In this document: piece by piece, positions 35,873 to 44,598 of the stretch
Layout of the letters: each line of letters begins with the position of its first letter
How positions within the stretch are numbered: the first letter of the stretch is position 1
Position numbers and translations under genes: made by a program
The notes under the pieces: generated by a model
Told to the model about the DNA's origin: nothing
The model's database searches: none
What the model saw: only the letters and a program-made list of their open reading frames with translations
NCBI RefSeq assembly: GCF_002088275.1
Contig: NZ_AQQS01000002.1
Location: 1-64,000, forward strand
Reading direction: 5' to 3'
DNA: 64,000 bases
DNA from: Aurantimonas sp. 22II-16-19i
GTDB taxonomy: Bacteria > Pseudomonadota > Alphaproteobacteria > Rhizobiales > Rhizobiaceae

Positions 35873-36759
35873 GCCGCCGCTCCCTTTCTCGCCTTGCGGA
35901 AATATTCGGCGTAGATCCACGGCACCAGCACGGCGGCGACGGTGATCAGCATGACGGTCGCGGCCGCCGTGGCGAGGCCGATGTTCTGGCGGGTGAAGAG
36001 GTTGTCCATGACGAACTTCGCCGGCATGTCGGAGGAGATCCCGGGCCCGCCATTGGTCAGCGCCACCACCAGGTCGAAGGCCTTGACGACGCTGATCGAC
36101 AGGAGGACCACGGCCGTCACGATCAGCGGCCGCAGCATCGGCACGACGACGAAGAGATAGACCCGCCAGGCCGGAATGCCGTCGATGCGCGAGGCCTTCC
36201 AGATTTCTTCGTCGACGCCGCGCAGGCCCGCCAGCATCAGCGCCATGACGAGGCCGGAGGCCTGCCACAGGCCAGCGAGGACGAGCGCGTAGAGCGCCAT
36301 GTCGCGATCGACCGCCCAGGCGAAGGAGAAGCTCTCGAAGCCCCAGTCGCGCACGGTCTTCTGGATGCCGAGGCCGGGATTCATCAGCCACTGCCAGATC
36401 AGCCCGGTGACGATGAAGGACATGGCATAGGGATAGAGGAAGATCGTCCTGAGGGTGTTCTCGAAGCGCACCCGCTGGTCGAGGACCACCGCCAGCAGGA
36501 AGCCGAGGACCAGGGCCCCGGTGATGAACAGGACGCCGAAGATCACGGCGTTCTGCATGGAGACGATCCAGCGGGTCGAGGAAAACAGCCGCTCGTACTG
36601 GGCAAAGCCGACATAGTCGTCGACAGGGAGCAGCTTGGAGGCCGTGAAGGAAATCTGCACGGTCCACAGCATGGTGCCGACATAGGCGGCGAGCACCACC
36701 GCCCAGAACGGGACGAGCACCAGGGTTGCCGTCGAAAGACGCTTGCGGGGCGCCGTCAT
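35869..36759 (-). CDS. Sugar ABC transporter permease (MalF type)
   Basis: A 296-residue inner-membrane permease, six hydrophobic segments, with the EAA loop E-E-I-W-K-A-S-R-I-D-G-I-P near residue 190. The start at 36759 has a GAGAGGAG ribosome site; a start ten codons upstream lacks one. It lies 224 bp after the binding-protein gene, and that gap holds two hairpins. Confidence 0.92.
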   Translation of the reverse strand: MTAPRKRLSTATLVLVPFWAVVLAAYVGTMLWTVQISFTASKLLPVDDYVGFAQYERLFSSTRWIVSMQNAVIFGVLFITGALVLGFLLAVVLDQRVRFENTLRTIFLYPYAMSFIVTGLIWQWLMNPGLGIQKTVRDWGFESFSFAWAVDRDMALYALVLAGLWQASGLVMALMLAGLRGVDEEIWKASRIDGIPAWRVYLFVVVPMLRPLIVTAVVLLSISVVKAFDLVVALTNGGPGISSDMPAKFVMDNLFTRQNIGLATAAATVMLITVAAVLVPWIYAEYFRKARKGAAA

Positions 36760-36851
36760 GAAGGCTCCTCTCATCGCAACAAGGGTCAAGGAAACGCAAC
36801 GGATGTCGGCCGGACGCGGGCGGTTCGGCGAAGACGGGCGAGCCGCTTCCC

Positions 36852-36929
36852 GCGGGCGCCGTGGCGCCCGCCATGTGCGACTGCTCGTCCCGGCCCGGCC
36901 GGGCGAGGCGGCATCGTTACAGCCGCCTC
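36852..36929 (-). terminator. Two hairpins between sugar-binding-protein gene and permease genes
   Basis: GCGGGCGC (36852-36859) pairs with GCGCCCGC (36864-36871) around a four-base loop, and GAGGCGGC (36905-36912) pairs with GCCGCCTC (36922-36929) around a nine-base loop. Both are perfect. Neither has a T run. Located just after the binding-protein gene, they probably stabilise its mRNA or cause partial termination so that binding protein exceeds permease. Confidence 0.55.
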
Positions 36930-36970
36930 ATGGTTCCGGGAGAAGCGTGGGGCTGTTTCACCCCACATCC

Positions 36971-36996
36971 TCAGCCCTCGATCTCAGCCCTCGATC
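36971..36996. repeat. 13-bp tandem duplication at the end of the binding-protein gene
   Basis: TCAGCCCTCGATC occurs twice head-to-tail (36971-36983, 36984-36996). The inner copy holds the last four codons and the stop of the sugar-binding-protein gene; the outer copy lies just after the stop. It looks like a recent slippage duplication with no effect on the protein. Confidence 0.8.
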
Positions 36997-38228
36997 TCGA
37001 AGGCGTTGACGAAGCCTTCGACCACGTCGTCGGGCTCGGCCGAGGGGTTGTTCCAGAACTGCGTGACGACGTCGTCCACCGAGCCGGCGAGGCTTGCGCT
37101 CACCAGGATCTCGAATACCGGCGCCTGCCCCGCTTCGCTCTGGAGCAGCTTCAGCCCTTTCTGCGCGCAGGCGTCGAAGCTCGCCGTGTCGACGTCCTTG
37201 CGAACCGGCATCGAGCCCTTGGCGAGGTTGAAGGCGATCTGCGCGTCCTTGGAGATCATCGTCTCGACGAGGAGGTCCTGGGCCGCCTTCTCGGCGGGCT
37301 CATCGGTCTTGGGGAAGACGAAGACGTCACCGCCGACCATCAGCATCGTGTCGTCGAGGCCGATGGTGCAGCCATAGTCCTCGCCCGGCTTCTCGCCGGC
37401 ATTGGTGAACTCGCCCTTCACCCAGTCGCCCATCACCTGAATGGCCGCCTGGTCCCGGAGGAGGAGGGAGGTCGAATCGTTCCAGCTGCGGCCGGGCGAG
37501 CCGGCATCGACCATGGCGCGCAGGGCCCCGTAGGTCTCGACGGCCTTGCGGAAGCCCTCCGAGCGCACGGCTTCCTCGTCCTTGTCCCGATAGACCTTCA
37601 TGTAGAGGTCCTTGCCGCCCTGCTGCAGAAGGATGGCGTTGAACAAAGCGCGCTCCTGCCAGGGCTGGCCGCCGAGGGCGAGGGGCGTGAAGCCGGCGTC
37701 CTTGATCTTCTGCAGCGCCGGGATCATCGCCTCCCAGGTCGCGGGCAGCTCGCTCACGCCGGACTTTTCGAGGACGTCCTTGGAATAGAACGTCCAGTTC
37801 TGGCCGTGGACGTTGATCGGCAGCGCATAAAGCTCGCCGTCGCGGCTGGCGGCGGCGACCAGCGAGGTCGGCATCGCCTCTTTCCAGCCGCCCTCTTGCG
37901 CCAGGTCCTCGATCGGCCGGATCAGCCCTTGCGAGACCAGATCGTCGAACTGGCGGCCGGTGTTGAACTGCGCCGCCGTCGGCGGCTGGCCGCCGACCAT
38001 GCGATTGATCGTCGCCGCGCGGGAATTCTCGCCGCCGGCCGTGGCGGAATCCACCCATTCGCCGCCGGCCTTCGCATAGGCGTCGGCGAAGGTCTTGATG
38101 GCGGCGGATTCCCCGCCGGAGGTCCACCAGTGCATGACCTCCGCCCGCGGCTTCTCCTGAGCGCTCGCGGGCATGGCGGCGAGGCTGAACGCCGCGCCGA
38201 CGAGCATCGAACGAACCAGTTCCTTCAT
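36984..38228 (-). CDS. Sugar ABC transporter substrate-binding protein (CUT1 type)
   Basis: A 414-residue periplasmic protein. Signal peptide about 1-23 (cleavage A-S-A-Q). The mature start E-V-M-H-W-W-T-S-G-G-E-S-A-A is typical of COG1653 carbohydrate-binding proteins. First gene of the operon binding protein - MalF - MalG - ATPase - isomerase - dehydrogenase, resembling in layout the Sinorhizobium thu (trehalose) and similar sugar loci, but the isomerase differs from ThuA, so I leave the substrate open. The divergent LacI and its operator upstream should control it. Confidence 0.92.
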   Translation of the reverse strand: MKELVRSMLVGAAFSLAAMPASAQEKPRAEVMHWWTSGGESAAIKTFADAYAKAGGEWVDSATAGGENSRAATINRMVGGQPPTAAQFNTGRQFDDLVSQGLIRPIEDLAQEGGWKEAMPTSLVAAASRDGELYALPINVHGQNWTFYSKDVLEKSGVSELPATWEAMIPALQKIKDAGFTPLALGGQPWQERALFNAILLQQGGKDLYMKVYRDKDEEAVRSEGFRKAVETYGALRAMVDAGSPGRSWNDSTSLLLRDQAAIQVMGDWVKGEFTNAGEKPGEDYGCTIGLDDTMLMVGGDVFVFPKTDEPAEKAAQDLLVETMISKDAQIAFNLAKGSMPVRKDVDTASFDACAQKGLKLLQSEAGQAPVFEILVSASLAGSVDDVVTQFWNNPSAEPDDVVEGFVNAFEIEG

Positions 38229-38264
38229 TGCATTTCCTCCCGAAATCGGACCTTGTGGTCTCTG

Positions 38265-38291
38265 CGATTACCGTTTCTGTAATCGATTACA
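38265..38291. promoter_or_regulatory. LacI-type operator (perfect palindrome) between binding protein and LacI genes
   Basis: TGTAATCGATTACA (38278-38291) is a perfect 14-bp palindrome with the central CG expected of LacI/GalR operators. A second inverted pair, CGATTAC (38265-38271) and GTAATCG (38279-38285), shares its left half, giving three phased half sites. It lies 50 bp upstream of the sugar-binding-protein gene and just before the regulator gene, so one bound regulator could control both. Confidence 0.85.
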
Positions 38292-38339
38292 TCAATGGTA
38301 AGACGAAATTTCCTCCATTACAAGCAGATGATTCTGAAA

Positions 38340-39398
38340 ATGAGAGACGGTGGAAAAACCTCCGGGGAGGCGCGGCGCGTGCCGCGGATCGGCGACGTGG
38401 CGGCGGCGGCCGGAGTTTCCGTCGCGACCGTCTCGCGGGCGCTCTCGGCGCCCGACAAGCTGAAGTCCGAGACCCGCGACAAGGTGCTCGAGGCGGTCGC
38501 CGCCCTCGGCTACACGCCCAATTCCATCGCCCGGCAGCTGCGGGCGGGCCATTCGCGGCTCGTCCTGGTGATCGTCCCGCGGCGGACCAACCCGCCGTTC
38601 TTCGCCGAGGTGCTGCATGGCATCGACGTGCGGCTGGCCGAGGCGGGCTACGTGCTGATCACCGGCTACATGGAGGCCGACGACCACGACCTGCGGCTGA
38701 TCGAGCTGGCATCCTCCGGCCATGTCGCGGGGCTCCTGACGATTTCCGGCGATCTGCCGAAGGTGGCGGGACGCTCGATCCTCGACGCGGGGCTGCCGGC
38801 GGTGGCCATCTGCGCCGATCCGAGGGTCGAGGGCCTGCCGGCGGTTCTCCTCGACGACGAGCGGGCGGCGGCGATGCAGGTCGAACACATGATCGAACTC
38901 GGCCATCGGCGGCTGTTCTACGTGTCGGGGCCGCCCGGCAACTACAACGAGGTGACGCGCCACCGCGGCGTTCTCGCGGCGCTGCAGAAGGCCGGTCTCG
39001 GACCCGATGCTTTGATCGAGCATCCGGGCAACTATGCCTTTTCCGGCGGCATTGCCGGGGCCAACGCCTATCTGGCCCTGCCGGACCGGCCGAGCGGAGT
39101 CGTCTGCGGCAACGACGAGACCGCCATCGCCTTCGTCAAGACCGTGCATGCCGCCGGCCTGAGGGTGCCGGACGACGTCTCGGTGATCGGCTTCGACGGC
39201 ATCGAACTCGCCGACTTCTGCGAGCCGACGCTGTCGACGATCGCCCAGCCGCGCTTCGAACTGGGCGCCGTCGGGGCGCAGCTGCTGATCGACCGTCTCG
39301 CCGGCGCCGACGCGGCGGACATGCTGCCGCCGGATGGCCGGATCCTGATGCAGGGCCGGCTGCTGGCGCGCGACAGCACGCGGCCGCTCCGGGAATAG
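38340..39398 (+). CDS. LacI-family regulator of the sugar ABC operon
   Basis: About 352 residues. HTH near the N-terminus: R-I-G-D-V-A-A-A-A-G-V-S-V-A-T-V-S-R-A-L, then the hinge (G-Y-T-P-N-S-I-A-R-Q-L-R) and a sugar-binding domain. Start uncertain: ATGs at 38295, 38328 and 38340 have no ribosome site, whereas a GTG at 38379 has GGGGAGG eight bases upstream and would put the HTH at the extreme N-terminus. The ATG at 38295 begins only four bases past the operator palindrome. Divergent from the sugar import operon, which is its likely target. Confidence 0.9.
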   Translation: MRDGGKTSGEARRVPRIGDVAAAAGVSVATVSRALSAPDKLKSETRDKVLEAVAALGYTPNSIARQLRAGHSRLVLVIVPRRTNPPFFAEVLHGIDVRLAEAGYVLITGYMEADDHDLRLIELASSGHVAGLLTISGDLPKVAGRSILDAGLPAVAICADPRVEGLPAVLLDDERAAAMQVEHMIELGHRRLFYVSGPPGNYNEVTRHRGVLAALQKAGLGPDALIEHPGNYAFSGGIAGANAYLALPDRPSGVVCGNDETAIAFVKTVHAAGLRVPDDVSVIGFDGIELADFCEPTLSTIAQPRFELGAVGAQLLIDRLAGADAADMLPPDGRILMQGRLLARDSTRPLRE

Positions 39399-39588
39399 GC
39401 GGCGGTCAGACAGGCCGGCGCCAGCGGATCGGCCTCGCCCGCCCCATGATCGTCTCGCTGACCTCCTATCCGCCGCGCTTCGCCGGCCAGGCCATGCCCC
39501 TGCACGGCGGCATCCGGTTCTGCGATGCGGTCACGCGGAGCGGGAATGGCTCGAGCGGGACGCTCTGCGACACTGACGTCGTCGCGTC

Positions 39589-40956
39589 TCAGCCGCCCCA
39601 GGCGTGGCTCTGGAGGGCGCTCGCCATGACCATCAGCTCGGCCCGCAGCCTGTCGCGGGTGATCTGGCCGCCGAGGCAGACCCGCACGGCCTCCCCGGGC
39701 GGTCCCGTGACGGTGAAGGCATCGGAGGGCATGATGCCGACGTGCCGCCCGGCCATGCGTCCCATCAGGTCGGCGCGGGAAAACCCCGTCGGCAGGCGCA
39801 GCCAGATGTTGAACGCATACTGGTTGGTGTCGAAATCGAAGCCGTCGAGCACCTGCGCGGCGATCTCCTGGCGGGCCTCGCTCTCGGCGCGGATGAATCT
39901 GCGGATGCCGTCCGCCGTGCCGTCCTCGATCCACTGGGTGGCGAGCGCCATCGAGATCGGCGAGGCCATGCCGCTGATCGCCTTCAGCGCCTGGGTCAGC
40001 TGCAACGCATCCTTGCCGCTCGGCGCCACGGTGTAGGCGAGGCGGAGCCCCGAGCCGATGCACTTTGCAAGGCCGCCGATGTGCCAGATCAGCTCCGGGG
40101 CGCTGACGGCGAGGGGCGCCGGCGCCTTCTGCGGAATGAAGCCATAGGCGTCGTCCTCGATCGCCGGCAGGCCATGCCGGGTGAGGATCTCGGCGACGGC
40201 GAGCCGCCGCTCGGTCGGCATCGTCACCGTCGTCGGGTTCTGCAGCGTCGGATTGAGGTAGAGCGCCCGCGGCGCCTGGACGCGGATCGCCGCCTCGAGG
40301 GCGTCGGGCAGGATGCCCTGCCGATCCATCGGCAGCCCGACGAGCTCGAGGTTCAGGAGCCGGGCGATCGCCCGCAGCCCCGGATAGGTGATCTCCTCGC
40401 ACAGGATCGTGTCGCCGGGCTTGGCGATGATCGAGAGGATCGCGGTGATCGTCGGATGCGCCCCGGGGGTGACGGCGATGCGTTCGAGCTTCGGCACCAT
40501 GCCGCGCATCGACAGCCAGGACGAGGCGGCGACCTTGTCCTTCTCGCTGCCGGTGGTCGACTGGTAGCGCAGGAGCGGCACGAGATTGGCACCGACATAG
40601 GCAAGGCCGGCCTGCATCTTGGCGAGAAGCGCCGGATCGGTGGGCTCCGGCGGCATATTCATGGTCAGGTCCTCGGCCTCGCCGCGCACCGCGTCGGGCC
40701 GCCCGCCCGCCGTCTCGGCGGATTCGACGAAGGTGCCCCGCCCGACATGGCTGTCGACGAGGCCGCGCATGCGCGCTTCGGCATAGGCCCGCGACACGGT
40801 GGTGAAGTCGATGGACAGCCGCTTGGCGAGGCGCCGCTGGGGCGGCAGCCGCTCGCCGGGTTTCAGCCGGCCGGCGCGCATGTCCGCCGCGATCGCATCG
40901 GCGATCTCCAGATAGAGCGGCTTGCCGCTGTTCGGCAGCTCGGGAACCCAGTTCAT
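39589..40956 (-). CDS. MocR-type regulator (GntR HTH fused to aminotransferase-like domain)
   Basis: A 455-residue regulator. The winged helix of the GntR type (about 15-80: Y-L-E-I-A-D-A-I, R-L-P-P-Q-R-R-L-A, T-V-S-R-A-Y) is joined to a fold-type I aminotransferase domain (about 110-455) with Y-L-N-P-T-L-Q-N-P-T, E-D-D-A-Y-G and a lysine in G-G-L-A-K-C-I-G-S-G-L-R, the usual PLP anchor position. It is divergent from the Nit1C cluster, so it probably regulates that cluster with PLP or an amino compound as signal. Elsewhere Nit1C is often under a sigma-54 activator, so this pairing is notable. Confidence 0.92.
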   Translation of the reverse strand: MNWVPELPNSGKPLYLEIADAIAADMRAGRLKPGERLPPQRRLAKRLSIDFTTVSRAYAEARMRGLVDSHVGRGTFVESAETAGGRPDAVRGEAEDLTMNMPPEPTDPALLAKMQAGLAYVGANLVPLLRYQSTTGSEKDKVAASSWLSMRGMVPKLERIAVTPGAHPTITAILSIIAKPGDTILCEEITYPGLRAIARLLNLELVGLPMDRQGILPDALEAAIRVQAPRALYLNPTLQNPTTVTMPTERRLAVAEILTRHGLPAIEDDAYGFIPQKAPAPLAVSAPELIWHIGGLAKCIGSGLRLAYTVAPSGKDALQLTQALKAISGMASPISMALATQWIEDGTADGIRRFIRAESEARQEIAAQVLDGFDFDTNQYAFNIWLRLPTGFSRADLMGRMAGRHVGIMPSDAFTVTGPPGEAVRVCLGGQITRDRLRAELMVMASALQSHAWGG

Positions 40957-41011
40957 CGGCAGGCATCCTGGTGTGGCGGCCTCGTGAGAACCGCGCGACG
41001 GTGTTCGCAAG

Positions 41012-41153
41012 ATTGTATGGACATTGTGGCGATCCAAGGCAAGCGATGACGGGCTCTCCGCTGCATCGTTTTGCGGCAAAAGCCGCTCAAAATGACGCCA
41101 TATGATGGATAATCCGCCAGAATGACGATGCAACAGCGAAATAATTGTATGGA
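41012..41153. promoter_or_regulatory. Paired direct repeats in the MocR/Nit1C divergent region
   Basis: ATTGTATGGA occurs twice in the same orientation (41012-41021 and 41144-41153), once near each divergent gene, and this 275-bp region is less GC-rich than average. MocR proteins often bind direct repeats, so these are candidate sites. The 132-base spacing is about 12-13 helical turns, compatible with looping. Confidence 0.5.
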
Positions 41154-41231
41154 GAATAGAATGGAGATTGACCGGAGATTTTGATCGGCCCCACTCTCGG
41201 ATCGGGTTCACGCTTCGAAGAGGAGAGCACG

Positions 41232-41714
41232 ATGCCGGCAGTCACCCAGGAAGCTCACAAGGACGGCGACTATTTCGTCGACTACGAAGAAAAGGTCTTC
41301 GAGGACGTCAAGGCGGCGCCCGGCGAGAAGGCCCTCGTCACCTTCCACACGGTCGCCTTCGAGGGCTCGATCGGCCTCGTCAACATCCTCAACGCCATCC
41401 GCCTCAACCGCAAGGGCTACGAGACCTCGATCCTGCTCTACGGACCGGGCGTGACGCTCGGCATCCAGCGCGGCTTTCCCAAGCTCGGCGACGAGGCGTT
41501 TCCCGGCCACCAGAACTTCGCGGTGAATCTCAACAAGTTCATGGGCGAGGGCGGCAAGGTCTATGCCTGCCGCTTCGCGCTGCAGGCGCTCTATGGCCAT
41601 GGCGAGCCGTCGCTGCTGCCGGGGATCACGCCGATCGCGCCCCAGGACGTGCTCGACTGCATCCTCCTCCACAAGAAGGCCAACGCCGTCATCCTCGACA
41701 CCTGGACGGTCTGA
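41232..41714 (+). CDS. nitB: Nit1C cluster protein NitB (MSMEG_0572/Sll0783 family)
   Basis: A 160-residue protein of the nitrogen-starvation-response family known from Synechocystis Sll0783 and Mycobacterium MSMEG_0572. It contains [18 protein letters not shown] and the G-P-G-V-T-L-G block, resembling a DsrE-like fold, but the biochemical function is unknown. Start at 41232 with GAGGAG nine bases upstream. First gene of the seven-gene Nit1C cluster, whose products support growth on cyanide or scarce nitrogen in some bacteria. Confidence 0.92.
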   Translation: MPAVTQEAHKDGDYFVDYEEKVFEDVKAAPGEKALVTFHTVAFEGSIGLVNILNAIRLNRKGYETSILLYGPGVTLGIQRGFPKLGDEAFPGHQNFAVNLNKFMGEGGKVYACRFALQALYGHGEPSLLPGITPIAPQDVLDCILLHKKANAVILDTWTV

Positions 41715-41764
41715 CCGGGCCCGTTCCGTCGATGACAGAGGGGCGCCGGATCTCCGGCGCCTCA

Positions 41765-41800
41765 CCCCGAACGCAGATCTTGCCCCGAACGCAGATCCTG
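41765..41800. repeat. 18-bp tandem repeat just before the nitrilase gene
   Basis: Two adjacent 18-base units (41765-41782 and 41783-41800) beginning CCCCGAACGCAGATC differ at one position. They end 19 bases before the nitC start codon, in the only sizeable gap of the cluster. It could change spacing to a promoter or affect translation of nitC; slippage could create length variants. Confidence 0.75.
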
Positions 41801-41819
41801 CGAAGAACCGGAGACGAGG

Positions 41820-42830
41820 ATGCGAACCGATACCGTGCGGGCCGCCGCCGTGCAGATCGCGCCGGACCTGTCCGGCCGCGCCGGGACGATGCAGCGGGTG
41901 CTGAACGCCATCACAGACGCGGCGGACAAGGGCGCCGAGCTGATCGTCTTTCCCGAGACCTTCGTCCCCTACTACCCCTATTTCTCCTTCGTCCTGCCGC
42001 CGGTGAGCCAGGGCGCCCCCCACCTGAAGCTGTACGAGGAAGCCGTCGTCGTTCCCTCGCCGGAAACCGACGCCGTGGCGGATGCCGCGCGGCGGCGGGG
42101 GATGGTGATCGTCCTCGGCGTCAACGAGCGCGACCACGGCTCGCTCTACAACACCCAGCTCATTTTCGACGCCGACGGAACCCTCGTCCTGAAACGCCGG
42201 AAGATCACGCCGACCTATCACGAGCGGATGGTCTGGGGGCAGGGCGACGGCTCCGGGCTGAAGGTCGTGGACACCGCCGTCGGCCGCATCGGCGCGCTGG
42301 CCTGCTGGGAGCACTACAACCCGCTCGCCCGCTACGCGCTGATGACCCAGCACGAGGAGATCCACGCGAGCCATTTTCCGGGCAGCCTCGTCGGGCCGGT
42401 GTTCGGCGAGCAGATCGAGGTGACGATGCGCCACCATGCGCTCGAATCCGGCTGCTTCGTCGTCAACGCCACGGGCTGGCTGAGCGAGGACCAGATCGCC
42501 GAGATCCATCCCGACCCCAAGCTCCAGAAGGGGCTGCGCGACGGCTGCATGACCTGCATCGTCTCGCCGGAGGGCCGCCACCTCGTGCCGCCGCTGACGG
42601 AGGGCGAGGGCATCCTGGTCGCCGATCTCGACATGCGGCTGATCACCAAGCGCAAGCGGATGATGGACTCGGTCGGCCACTATGCCCGGCCGGAGCTCCT
42701 GTCGCTCGTCCACGACGTGCAGCCGGCAATGCCGCGGCATGTAATCGGCGACCCCGCCCTGCCGATGCCGACCGCGCCGATGTCCGGGCCGGCCGGCCCG
42801 ATTCCCGCCGAGGAGGCCGACCATGTCTGA
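41820..42830 (+). CDS. nitC: Nitrilase of the Nit1C cluster (Nit6803 family)
   Basis: A 336-residue nitrilase-superfamily enzyme. The catalytic triad is visible: E46 (F-P-E-T-F-V-P), K129 (K-R-R-K-I-T-P-T) and C163 (L-A-C-W-E-H-Y-N-P). Branch-1 nitrilases convert nitriles R-CN to acids and ammonia; the Synechocystis homologue Nit6803 is well studied and the Pseudomonas one is required for cyanide assimilation. The C-terminal ~35 residues are Pro-rich. Its end overlaps the radical SAM gene by 8 bases. Confidence 0.95.
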   Translation: MRTDTVRAAAVQIAPDLSGRAGTMQRVLNAITDAADKGAELIVFPETFVPYYPYFSFVLPPVSQGAPHLKLYEEAVVVPSPETDAVADAARRRGMVIVLGVNERDHGSLYNTQLIFDADGTLVLKRRKITPTYHERMVWGQGDGSGLKVVDTAVGRIGALACWEHYNPLARYALMTQHEEIHASHFPGSLVGPVFGEQIEVTMRHHALESGCFVVNATGWLSEDQIAEIHPDPKLQKGLRDGCMTCIVSPEGRHLVPPLTEGEGILVADLDMRLITKRKRMMDSVGHYARPELLSLVHDVQPAMPRHVIGDPALPMPTAPMSGPAGPIPAEEADHV

Positions 42831-44028
42831 CGCCGAACTCATCAACGACCTGCAGACCCGCGGCATGCGGCTGGTCGATCCGCGCGCCGGCAACGACAGC
42901 CGCCGCGGCGGTGCGGGGCCGTCCGACCACAAGGCGGTGACGATCGGGACGACCACGGTGATGGTGCCGGTCCACACCGCGCCGGCCTTCGACAGCCCCT
43001 ATCTGGTCGACGCGCCGGATGCCGCGGGCCTGTCGCGGGTGACGCGGGACCGCGTCGAGGTCGCCAAGGTGCGCTTTCCCTCGCGGCCGCGCTTCTACGA
43101 TCTCACCACTGCCGACGGCATTCCCTACAACAAGATCGCCGTCCTGCATTCCCGCGACGTCCTGGCGACGACGGTTCTGCAGACCTGCATCCGCTACGAG
43201 AGCCGCAAGAAGACCTGCCAGTTCTGCTCCATCGGCCAGTCGCTCGCCGCCGGGCGCACCATCGCCCACAAGACCCCGGCGCAGCTCGCCGAGGTGGCCA
43301 GGGCGGCGGTGGAGCTCGACGGCGTCAGGCACATGGTGATGACGACGGGCACGCCGCCGGGCAAGGATCGCGGCGCGGCGGTTCTGGCGGAGAGCGCCCG
43401 CGCCGTGAAGGCGGCGGTCGACCTGCCGATCCAGGCGCAATGCGAGCCGCCGGAGGACGATGACTGGCACCAGAGGATGCGCGAGGCCGGCGTCGACGCC
43501 CTCGGCATGCATCTCGAGGCGGTGACGCCTGAGGTGCGCCAGGCGATCATGCCGGGCAAGGCGTCGGTGCCGCTGGAGAAGTATTTCTCCAGCTTCGAGG
43601 CGGCGGTGAAGGTCTTCGGCAGGGGCCAGGTCTCGACCTACATCCTCGCCGGCCTCGGCGACACGGCCGAGGCGATCCTCGCCATCTCCGAGAAGCTCTG
43701 CGCCATCGGCGTCTATCCCTTCGTCGTGCCCTTCGTGCCGATCTCCGGCACGCCGCTGGAGAGTCACGCCGCCCCGAGCGCCGACTTCATGGCGAGCGTG
43801 CTTGCGCCGCTCGCCGGGATGATCCGGAACGCCGGCATGTCGTCGGGCGAGATCAAGGCCGGCTGCGGCCGCTGCGGCGCCTGCTCGGCGCTTTCCACCT
43901 ACGAAAAGCTCGCCCCGGGCACCAGGTTGGCGTCGGCCGGAACACTCGCTGCGGCCGGGAGACCGGTTCCCCGCGAAGCACCGGCCGTGGCCGCCATCCT
44001 GGCGGCGCCCGAGCAACGGAGGGCCTGA
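42823..44028 (+). CDS. nitD: Radical SAM protein of the Nit1C cluster (MSMEG_0568 family)
   Basis: A 401-residue radical SAM enzyme. The cluster-binding cysteines are C122, C132 and C135 (spacing C-x9-C-x2-C rather than the standard C-x3-C-x2-C). M-T-T-G-T-P-P-G is the SAM-contact region. A C-terminal cysteine group (A-G-C-G-R-C-G-A-C, around 348-355) may bind an auxiliary Fe-S cluster. Reaction unknown; the conserved neighbours suggest synthesis or modification of a nitrile-related metabolite. Confidence 0.92.
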   Translation: MSDAELINDLQTRGMRLVDPRAGNDSRRGGAGPSDHKAVTIGTTTVMVPVHTAPAFDSPYLVDAPDAAGLSRVTRDRVEVAKVRFPSRPRFYDLTTADGIPYNKIAVLHSRDVLATTVLQTCIRYESRKKTCQFCSIGQSLAAGRTIAHKTPAQLAEVARAAVELDGVRHMVMTTGTPPGKDRGAAVLAESARAVKAAVDLPIQAQCEPPEDDDWHQRMREAGVDALGMHLEAVTPEVRQAIMPGKASVPLEKYFSSFEAAVKVFGRGQVSTYILAGLGDTAEAILAISEKLCAIGVYPFVVPFVPISGTPLESHAAPSADFMASVLAPLAGMIRNAGMSSGEIKAGCGRCGACSALSTYEKLAPGTRLASAGTLAAAGRPVPREAPAVAAILAAPEQRRA

Positions 44029-44591
44029 TGAACGCGATCGATCATTCCGTCTTCCACTCGCCCGGCTATTTCATCCGCGCGGCGACGGCGGCGTGGGAAA
44101 AGGCGGGAGCCGCCACGCTGCGCCACCGGGTGTTCGTCGAGGAGCAGAAGCTCTTTCCCGTCCATGATCGCGACGGCATCGACGGCGACTGCACGTCGCT
44201 GGTGGCGCTCTCCACCTATGCCCACGAGGCCGACGAGGTGGTCGGCACGGTGCGCATCCACGAGGAACGGCCGGGCCTGTGGTGGGGCTCGCGCCTCGCC
44301 GTCGACAGCCGCTTCCGCCATGTCGGCCGGCTCGGCCGGGAGCTGATCCGGCTGGCCGTCTCCACCGCCAACGGCCGGGGCTGCCACACCTTCCTCGCCC
44401 ATGTGCAGGCGCAGAACGTCGAGATGTTCCGGCATCTCTCCTGGGATGTGGAGGACGAAGTCGTCCTCCACGGCATGGTCCACGCCCGCATGCGCGCCGA
44501 CCTTGCCGCCTATCCGCCCATCGCCGATCCGCAGGCCGGTTTCCTCGCTTTGGCGAAGCGCACCGCGCCCCCGCCGGCGATCGCCTGGTGA
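44028..44591 (+). CDS. nitE: GNAT acetyltransferase of the Nit1C cluster (MSMEG_0567/Sll0786 family)
   Basis: A 187-residue GNAT-fold N-acetyltransferase. L-R-H-R-V-F-V-E-E-Q-K-L-F opens the fold, V-G-T-V-R-I-H-E-E gives strand 4 and R-L-G-R-E-L-I-R-L-A the acetyl-CoA loop region. The start codon overlaps the previous stop (TGATG). Substrate unknown; likely acts on the amine or amino-acid-like product made by neighbouring enzymes. Confidence 0.92.
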   Translation: MNAIDHSVFHSPGYFIRAATAAWEKAGAATLRHRVFVEEQKLFPVHDRDGIDGDCTSLVALSTYAHEADEVVGTVRIHEERPGLWWGSRLAVDSRFRHVGRLGRELIRLAVSTANGRGCHTFLAHVQAQNVEMFRHLSWDVEDEVVLHGMVHARMRADLAAYPPIADPQAGFLALAKRTAPPPAIAW

Positions 44592-44598
44592 CACGGCG

